Positions 1 to 4,925 of a stretch of DNA of 7,340 bases are shown in pieces (within the stretch, counting starts at the first letter, position 1; each line of letters begins with the position of its first letter). The notes under the pieces were generated by a model. It saw only the letters and a list, made by a program, of their open reading frames with translations. It was not told where the DNA came from and searched no databases. The DNA is taken from NCBI GenBank assembly GCA_934456315.1, contig CAKSHG010000103.1:1-7340 (forward strand). Reading direction: 5' to 3'. The stretch comes from an uncultured Oscillospiraceae bacterium (GTDB lineage: Bacteria; Bacillota; Clostridia; Oscillospirales; Ruminococcaceae). A program made the position numbers and the translations under genes.

Positions 1-1688
1 TCGTTGATGTTCTCGATACGAGCGGAGCCCTCCTCGCCGAGAGCCTGCATAGCCTTGATGTAGCCGGACTTCTCCGCTACTGCGTCGATGAGCTCGTCAA
101 GGCGGAGCGTGTCTGCAAGCTCGTCAAGCTCGTCGAACAGATTGGCGGCTGCCTTTAGCGCGGCCGCCTTCCTAGACAGTGACTCGAACTGCGAAGCCTC
201 CCGGCAGACCTCCACCGGCGACAGGTGCAGCCCGTCGGAAATGCGGATTATCTCCTCGACAGTCGCGTCGCCGATACCGCGCTTCGGCTCGTTGATTATC
301 CTGCGGAACCTGACGGTGTCATACGGATTGTTTATCACCGCGAGGTATGCCATGATGTCGCGTATCTCCTTGCGGTCGTAGAAGCGCAGACCGCCAACGA
401 TGGTGTACGGTATGCCGGAGCGCGCCAGCGTGTTCTCAAAGCTGCGGGACTGGGAATTGCTGCGGTACAGCAGCGCGTAATCCGTGTAGTGCTTTCCCTC
501 TTTCACGCCGTCGAGGATAGTATCGGCAACGAACCGCGCCTCAGCTATCTCGCTCTCGAAGTTGCAGCACTTTATCTTGTCGCCGTCGCCCAGCGCCGAC
601 CAGAGCTGCTTGTCCTTGCGCTGCTTGTTGTTGCGGATAACGGCGTTCGCTGCGTTCAGGATATTTTCAGTGGAACGGTAGTTCTGCTCCAGCTTGATGA
701 CCTCGCAGCCGGGATACTGCTTTTCGAAGCTTAGGATATTCTCGATGGTAGCGCCGCGGAAACGGTATATCGACTGGTCGTCGTCGCCCACCACGCAGAG
801 GTTCCCGTTGTTCCCCGCAAGCAGGGATATCAGGCGGTACTGCGCAACGTTCGTATCCTGGTACTCGTCGACCATTATGTATTTATAAAGGTGCTGATAA
901 TGCGAAAGGATATCCGGGAAATCCTCGAACAGCTTTACCGTGAGGTAGATTATATCGTCGAAATCCACCGCGCTGGCGCTGCGGAGCGCGCTCTGATACT
1001 CCGCGTAGACCTCCGCGCAGCGCTTCTCCATCAGCTCGCCGGACGCGTTTGCCATCGGCGCGTATTCCTCCGGGGAGATCATCTTATCCTTGCAGCGGGA
1101 TATCATGTTCTTGAAAACCTTGGGGTTGAACACCTTCTCGTCAAGATTCAGCTTCTTCATCGCGTCCTTGATGATGCGCTTGGAATCATCGTCATCATAG
1201 ATGGTGAAGCTGCGCTGATATCCGAGGTTCTCTATCTCGCGGCGAAGTATCTTCACGCATGCGGAGTGGAACGTTGACGCGTTTATCTTCTCCGCGCCCT
1301 CGCCTATCATGTCGATAAGGCGCTGGCGGAGCTCGCCCGCGGCTTTGTTCGTGAAGGTTATCGCGAGGATATTCCAGGGCGCTACCGGCTCGACTGCGAC
1401 TATTTCAGCAAGGCGCTCCGCGTTCTCCGGGGTCTTTTCCATCGAGGGGAAATCCTGGAGGAACTGCTCCTGCTCCGGAGTGATATCGCGCACAGTTTCG
1501 TCAAGGAACGCGTTGCCGAATCTCATCATGTTGGCGATACGGTTGCAGAGCACGGTTGTCTTGCCGCTGCCCGCGCCCGCGATTATCAGTACAGCGCCCT
1601 TTACGCGGAACACCGCCTTGCGCTGCATTTCGTTGGTCCTGGAAAAGAAGCTGGTCAGCGCGTTTCGTTTTAATGTTGTGTAATCCAA
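1..1688 (-). CDS. pcrA: ATP-dependent DNA helicase PcrA/UvrD (SF1A), C-terminus cut by window edge
   Basis: This is a 3'-5' superfamily 1A DNA helicase acting in nucleotide excision repair, replication restart and removal of RecA or stalled RNA polymerase (known family role). About 562 residues are visible. Seen motifs: a Q-motif-like Gln22, Walker A GAGSGKT at 38-44, motif Ia AITFTNKAA at 109-117, motif II VDEYQDT at 273-279, motif III GDDDQSIYRFRGA at 301-313, motif IV LEQNYRST at 333-340, and later PYTIVGG-RFYDRKEI and EPKRGIG stretches typical of PcrA. Motifs V and VI and the C-terminal tail (normally another 150-200 residues) lie beyond base 1. The start is TTG at 1688-1686, chosen because a strong AAGGAAGGG ribosome binding site lies 8 nt upstream and the first Met (residue 21) would remove the Q motif. 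Oddities: an extra ~42 residues around 56-101 between motifs I and Ia, and Phe instead of the usual Trp in motif III. Rep or UvrD naming is an alternative, but overall sequence resembles PcrA most. Confidence 0.93.
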   Translation of the reverse strand, partial: MDYTTLKRNALTSFFSRTNEMQRKAVFRVKGAVLIIAGAGSGKTTVLCNRIANMMRFGNAFLDETVRDITPEQEQFLQDFPSMEKTPENAERLAEIVAVEPVAPWNILAITFTNKAAGELRQRLIDMIGEGAEKINASTFHSACVKILRREIENLGYQRSFTIYDDDDSKRIIKDAMKKLNLDEKVFNPKVFKNMISRCKDKMISPEEYAPMANASGELMEKRCAEVYAEYQSALRSASAVDFDDIIYLTVKLFEDFPDILSHYQHLYKYIMVDEYQDTNVAQYRLISLLAGNNGNLCVVGDDDQSIYRFRGATIENILSFEKQYPGCEVIKLEQNYRSTENILNAANAVIRNNKQRKDKQLWSALGDGDKIKCCNFESEIAEARFVADTILDGVKEGKHYTDYALLYRSNSQSRSFENTLARSGIPYTIVGGLRFYDRKEIRDIMAYLAVINNPYDTVRFRRIINEPKRGIGDATVEEIIRISDGLHLSPVEVCREASQFESLSRKAAALKAAANLFDELDELADTLRLDELIDAVAEKSGYIKAMQALGEEGSARIENIN

Positions 1689-1696
1689 TTCTGTTA

Positions 1697-1705
1697 CCCT
1701 TCCTT
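1697..1705 (-). promoter_or_regulatory. Ribosome binding site that sets the TTG start of pcrA
   Basis: The minus strand reads AAGGAAGGG, then 8 nt, then TTG. No ATG or GTG lies at suitable distance, so this purine-rich site supports the TTG start at 1688. Confidence 0.75.
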
Positions 1706-1715
1706 TAAAATGGGA

Positions 1716-1747
1716 AAATGCAGGGCGACAAACGCCGCCCGGCATTT
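1716..1747 (-). terminator. Rho-independent terminator after the SPFH gene
   Basis: On the minus strand AAATGC (1747-1742) pairs with GCATTT (1721-1716). Inside it, past one C/T mismatch, GGGCGGC (1740-1734) pairs with GTCGCCC (1729-1723) with one G-T wobble, closing a GTTT tetraloop. The hairpin starts 17 nt after the SPFH stop codon and is followed by a T-rich tail reading TTTTCCCATTTT. The tail is interrupted by CCC, so termination may be incomplete. The plus-strand reading has only a short T run after the hairpin, so the minus-strand direction is preferred. Confidence 0.72.
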
Positions 1748-1764
1748 CCTGATGATATTACGGT

Positions 1765-2691
1765 TTATTCAGCGTTTGCAGCGGTCTGCGCGGCAGATGT
1801 CGCGGAACTGCTCTTAGAAGTTGCGGAGCTGTCGATACCGATGAACGGATTGACCTCCGTGCCGATTGCCTGCGGAAGTACGCCGTTCCAGTTGTTTATC
1901 TTGAGGTAGTCGATGTAGTTCGGGCTCTTGGCGAGCTGCTCCTGCACTGCCTGGATCGAGTACGCCTCGGCGTCCGCCTTTATCTTCTGGGAATCCGCGT
2001 CAGCCTGTGCCGCGATGACCTTCTGCTTTGCTTCTTCCTCGCGCTCGGCGGTCTTGTTCTGCATCTTCAGTGCGTCCTGCGCTGCAATGACCTTCGCCTG
2101 AATGGACTGCTCGAATGCGTCCTCAAATGCGAGGTTCTCGATAGCGAACGCGGTAACTATTATTCCCTGCGGCTCAAGGGTCTTTTTCAGCGATTCATAG
2201 ATCGCATTCTGGACGTCGGAACGGTTCTGCACCAGGTCCTCCGCCTTTACCCTGCCTATCTCGTCCTTGGATATCTTTGCAACGTTCGGAACAAGCAGCT
2301 TGGTTTCAACATTGCTGATACCGATGGTGCGGATTATCTCGGGGAGCTTCGTCCCGTCGTAGTAATAGTTGAGCTTCAGACCCAGGTTGTCTACGGTCTG
2401 GGTGTCGCTGGTGTAGGCGTCCGTCTGTACGGAATAGATCTGCTCGCGGGTGTCGACCTGCTGTATCTCCTCGATGAACGGAATATGCATGTTCAGACCC
2501 GCGGAAAGGTCGCTGGAAACTATCTTTCCAAACTGGTACTTGACGCCGATGTAGCCCTCGTTAACAACGGTGAAGCTGTTGAAAACGATGAGAAGGACCG
2601 CAAGCGTAATGATAATGATAAGCGCCCAGAAGCCGAATTTCTTTCCGCTCTTTTCGCCGTTGGAATTAGGTGTGAACTGTGTTGTAGCCAT
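1765..2691 (-). CDS. SPFH/prohibitin-family membrane protein (HflC-like)
   Basis: This 308-residue protein belongs to the stomatin/prohibitin/flotillin/HflK-C superfamily, whose members form ring or cage oligomers that organise membrane microdomains and regulate membrane proteases. Seen: a short polar Lys-containing N-terminus, one hydrophobic segment at about 21-40, then the SPFH entry motif VVNEGYIGVKYQFGKI (42-57) and an SPFH body to about 215. An Ala/Glu/Lys-rich, predicted coiled-coil stretch spans about 195-255, followed by the 260-277 region (IDYLKINNWNGVLPQAIG) common in bacterial prohibitin-like proteins, and a low-complexity Ser/Ala tail (288-308). The ATG start is preceded by GGAG at 5 nt spacing. 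The upstream CAP gene stops 9 nt away, so translation is probably coupled. No NfeD or FtsH partner gene is visible, so a protease-regulating role is only a family-based possibility. Substrate or partner is unknown. Confidence 0.9.
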   Translation of the reverse strand: MATTQFTPNSNGEKSGKKFGFWALIIIITLAVLLIVFNSFTVVNEGYIGVKYQFGKIVSSDLSAGLNMHIPFIEEIQQVDTREQIYSVQTDAYTSDTQTVDNLGLKLNYYYDGTKLPEIIRTIGISNVETKLLVPNVAKISKDEIGRVKAEDLVQNRSDVQNAIYESLKKTLEPQGIIVTAFAIENLAFEDAFEQSIQAKVIAAQDALKMQNKTAEREEEAKQKVIAAQADADSQKIKADAEAYSIQAVQEQLAKSPNYIDYLKINNWNGVLPQAIGTEVNPFIGIDSSATSKSSSATSAAQTAANAE

Positions 2692-2696
2692 GTTAT

Positions 2697-2703
2697 CTCC
2701 TTA
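2697..2703 (-). promoter_or_regulatory. Ribosome binding site fused to upstream stop codon (TAAGGAG)
   Basis: The TAA stop of the short CAP gene (2703-2701) is directly continued by GGAG (2700-2697), which sits 5 nt before the ATG of the SPFH gene. A terminating ribosome covers the next start signal, which supports translational coupling of the two genes. Confidence 0.75.
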
Positions 2704-3639
2704 TGATATGAATACCTGTACCCAGTAGCTGCCGTAGCCCGAACCCTCGGCGTATCCCACGCCCATCGTAGAGAAGTTCGGATTCAGGATATTCGCGCGG
2801 TGTGCGGTGGAATTCATCCAGCCCTCAACTACGCTTTCCGGCGTGCTGTAGCCCGCCGCGATGTTCTCTCCGGCGGAGGAATAATCGATTCCTGCTTCCC
2901 TGAATGCAGTGAAGCAGCTGGTGCCGTCGGGACGGGTGTGGGAATACTCCTGCGTCAGTTCCTTCGCGCGTGTCTTTGCGACCTGCGTCAGCTTGGAGTT
3001 GGTAGTGAACTTGCTAAGCCCGTTGGCAACGCGCTGCTCGTTCACCAGCTTCAGCACCTGTTCCTCGAATGTGCTCTCGCTGTTCGAAGTGCTGTCAGAC
3101 GACGCCCCTTTTGCCCTGACTGTGGTCACCTTGGAATTCTTCCAGCCCTTCTTCACGCAGATGAGCTTTGCGCTCTTCTTCGCGGGAACGGAGATTATCC
3201 CTCCCTGCACGAGATCGCCGTTGGATTTCGACGGCTTGGAGCCGTCAGTCGTCATGTAGACGGAGGCTCCGTCCGGGATAGTCACAACGTAGGTGTAGTT
3301 CTTCCCCTTGCTGACAAGCTCCGCTTTCGGCTTTGCAAGGCGCACCGGTATCTTCTTCGTAAGGTACGCGGACGGCTTCCCGCCGGCGTAGCTGACAAGG
3401 CGCAGGCTGCACGGTTCTGTGACTCTTATCCTGGTGGTGTATTTCTTGGATTTTTTGGTAGGCTTGGAGCCGTCGGTGGTGTAGTACACCGTGCCGCTCT
3501 TCTGGACGGTCACAACGGTGTAGCCGTCGTAAAGCTTGCAGCTTACGGAAAGCGCATTATCGGCAGCCGCGTAAGCGCCCACTGTCATGAGCGATAACAC
3601 CGTAGCCAGTACCAGAAACAGTGCCAGTATCTTTTTCAT
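2701..3639 (-). CDS. Secreted CAP/SCP (YkwD-like) protein with two chitobiase-C-terminal-like repeats
   Basis: The 312-residue product is predicted to be exported: MKK, a hydrophobic core and an AYA-A cleavage site near residue 24. Two beta-sandwich repeats follow, at about 38-101 and 113-176, each with a VYYTTDGSKPT or VYMTTDGSKPS signature. This resembles the chitobiase/beta-hexosaminidase C-terminal (CHB_HEX_C) fold, often an adhesion or carbohydrate-associated module. A Ser-rich linker (179-190) leads to a CAP domain (191-312). It carries the family residues His234 (SHTRPDG), Glu258 (GENIA) and His280 (HRANIL), plus acidic candidates Glu268 and Glu272. The biochemical role of bacterial CAP domains is unresolved. 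An in-frame ATG 14 codons upstream (3681) is rejected because AAAGGAG lies 7 nt before the ATG at 3639 and the signal peptide begins exactly there. The protein has no LPXTG anchor or membrane tail. It is the tandem paralogue of the longer gene 45 nt upstream. Confidence 0.9.
   Translation of the reverse strand: MKKILALFLVLATVLSLMTVGAYAAADNALSVSCKLYDGYTVVTVQKSGTVYYTTDGSKPTKKSKKYTTRIRVTEPCSLRLVSYAGGKPSAYLTKKIPVRLAKPKAELVSKGKNYTYVVTIPDGASVYMTTDGSKPSKSNGDLVQGGIISVPAKKSAKLICVKKGWKNSKVTTVRAKGASSDSTSNSESTFEEQVLKLVNEQRVANGLSKFTTNSKLTQVAKTRAKELTQEYSHTRPDGTSCFTAFREAGIDYSSAGENIAAGYSTPESVVEGWMNSTAHRANILNPNFSTMGVGYAEGSGYGSYWVQVFIS
2781..2840. repeat. Paralogous repeat copy A (CAP domain 3' half)
   Basis: This stretch in the shorter CAP gene aligns without gaps to 3771-3830 in the longer gene (offset 990). 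The first 40 positions (2781-2820 versus 3771-3810) match at 36 by hand count. It encodes the GWMNS-HRANILN region. It is a trace of gene duplication, not a mobile repeat. Confidence 0.8.
3469..3494. repeat. 26-bp exact repeat in first beta repeat of shorter CAP gene
   Basis: Identical over 26 bp to 4705-4730. It encodes the VYYTTDG core of the first beta repeat. The second beta repeat of the longer gene (4468-4493) carries a diverged version of the same stretch. Confidence 0.85.
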
Positions 3640-3646
3640 ACAATTA

Positions 3647-3653
3647 CTCCTTT
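3647..3653 (-). promoter_or_regulatory. Ribosome binding site setting the start of the shorter CAP gene
   Basis: The minus strand reads AAAGGAG, then 7 nt, then ATG at 3639. The alternative upstream ATG at 3681 would put this site inside the coding region. Confidence 0.75.
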
Positions 3654-3684
3654 CAGACGTCCGGAAACATGAAGTCCGCATTAC

Positions 3685-4908
3685 TTACGACATAAATACC
3701 TGCGTCCAGTAGTTGGCGTCGGTCGTATACGGATCATACACATATCCAACGCCTATCATGGTGTAGCTCGGATTGAGGATATTCGCGCGGTGTCCGGGAG
3801 AATTCATCCATGCATCAACGACTCTCTCCGGCGTGCTGTAACCCTTCGCTATGTTCTCGCCGGCTGTCACGGTCCGCAGACCTGCTTCGTCAAGCGCGGT
3901 GAAGCATTTCGTTCCATCGGGACGGGTGTGCGAATAGGATATCTCTATTTCCTTTGCACGCACCTGTGCGACCTCGGTCAGCTTGTCGTAGGTAGTCAGC
4001 TTTCCAAGCCCGTTCGCAACGCGCACCCTGTTCACAAGCGTTACTACCTGCTCTGCAAAGTTGTTTCTGTCATTTTTATACGCTTCTTCCTCCGCTTGGG
4101 TCATGCCCGTCTTTTGGGTCAGTACGTCGGAGTCTATCCAGCCCTTTTTCACGCAGACCAGCTTTGCTTCCGACTGCTTGGGAATCTCGAAGGTTTCGCC
4201 GGTGATAAGCGTGCCGTTATCCTTGGAGGGAGTGCTGCCGTCCATCGTCATATAGACCTTTACGCCCTCCGGCAGGTTCAGGAATTTGTAGACATACATC
4301 TCTTCCCGCTCAAGCAGCCTTAAGAACGGCTGATCCAGCTTTATCTTGATATTCAGCGTCTGCTTCTTGGCAGGCTTGCCGTCGACGTAGTTCACTGCCC
4401 GCAGCTTGCACGGCTCTCTGAATATTTCCACAGCGCCCATCTTCTCCGACTTGTCGGTCGGCTCTGTGCCGTCAGTGGTGTAGTATACTATGCTGTCCTT
4501 GGGCTTTTTCACGGACACCATTGTAGAGCCGGTGCTTACCTTTGTCGTTAAAGTGAACTTCTCCGGTTTCTTCTCTTTTATCTTGATAGTCTTGTTCAGA
4601 TATTTGATCGGCTTGCCGTCAAAGTAGCATACGGTCCTAAGCTTGCACGGCTCCGTGAACTTTATCAGCAGCGACGCCTTCTGCGATTTGTCAGTGGGCT
4701 TCGTGCCGTCGGTGGTGTAGTACACCGTGCTGTTTCTATGGTCACTTCTGACGTACACATTCGTCTTGCCTTCATACTGTGATACGTCGAGATAGAACGC
4801 TTCCTTGGCCCTTTCCTTCAGGACCTCCTTATCGACTGCGAAGGTCGTGACATTCAGCGCCGTAAGCGCCATGACCAGGACCATCAGCAATGAAACCAGC
4901 TTTTTCAT
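3685..4908 (-). CDS. Secreted CAP/SCP (YkwD-like) protein with three chitobiase-C-terminal-like repeats
   Basis: The 407-residue product starts with a signal peptide (MKKLVSLLMVL core, predicted cleavage after TFA at 24). A charged stretch (26-38) precedes three beta repeats at about 49-111, 118-190 and 204-268. Repeats 1 and 2 share VYYTTDGT-PTDKS and EPCKLR; repeat 3 is the divergent type with VYMTMDGSTPS and LVCVKKGW. An acidic, helical linker (270-283) leads to the CAP domain (284-407) with His327, Glu351 (GENIA), Glu361, Asp365 and His373 (GHRANIL). Extracellular location is predicted; ligand and activity are unknown. The ATG at 4908 is chosen because GGAGGT lies 6 nt upstream; an ATG five codons earlier would translate the ribosome binding site itself. 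The gene begins 17 nt after the activase-related gene and lies 45 nt before its shorter paralogue, so all are probably co-transcribed. Confidence 0.9.
   Translation of the reverse strand: MKKLVSLLMVLVMALTALNVTTFAVDKEVLKERAKEAFYLDVSQYEGKTNVYVRSDHRNSTVYYTTDGTKPTDKSQKASLLIKFTEPCKLRTVCYFDGKPIKYLNKTIKIKEKKPEKFTLTTKVSTGSTMVSVKKPKDSIVYYTTDGTEPTDKSEKMGAVEIFREPCKLRAVNYVDGKPAKKQTLNIKIKLDQPFLRLLEREEMYVYKFLNLPEGVKVYMTMDGSTPSKDNGTLITGETFEIPKQSEAKLVCVKKGWIDSDVLTQKTGMTQAEEEAYKNDRNNFAEQVVTLVNRVRVANGLGKLTTYDKLTEVAQVRAKEIEISYSHTRPDGTKCFTALDEAGLRTVTAGENIAKGYSTPERVVDAWMNSPGHRANILNPSYTMIGVGYVYDPYTTDANYWTQVFMS
3771..3830. repeat. Paralogous repeat copy B (CAP domain 3' half)
   Basis: Partner of 2781-2840, lying in the longer CAP gene and coding for the AWMNSPGHRANILN region. 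The high DNA identity suggests either recent duplication, strong constraint or gene conversion. Confidence 0.8.
4705..4730. repeat. 26-bp exact repeat in first beta repeat of longer CAP gene
   Basis: Partner of 3469-3494. The exact match links repeat 1 of both CAP genes rather than repeat 2 of the longer gene. Confidence 0.85.
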
Positions 4909-4914
4909 ATAATT

Positions 4915-4920
4915 ACCTCC
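4915..4920 (-). promoter_or_regulatory. Ribosome binding site setting the start of the longer CAP gene
   Basis: A near-perfect GGAGGT lies 6 nt before the ATG at 4908. It overlaps the codons of the rejected upstream ATG at 4923, which decides the start. It fills the 17-nt gap after the activase-related gene, leaving no room for a separate promoter. Confidence 0.8.
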
Positions 4921-4925
4921 CATTT

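Noticed and set aside
225..1683. Several plus-strand open frames of 64-169 codons across the helicase gene
   Set aside because: All are antisense to helicase motifs that read perfectly on the minus strand.
2800..3597. A 265-codon plus-strand open frame opposite the shorter CAP gene
   Set aside because: It mirrors the CAP gene, and a similar shadow frame appears opposite the longer paralogue, as expected from antisense of related genes.
3640..3684. A promoter or hairpin in the 45-nt gap between the two CAP genes
   Set aside because: Only a ribosome binding site is convincing. No -10/-35 pair is present and the only inverted repeat (CGGA/TCCG) is too short.
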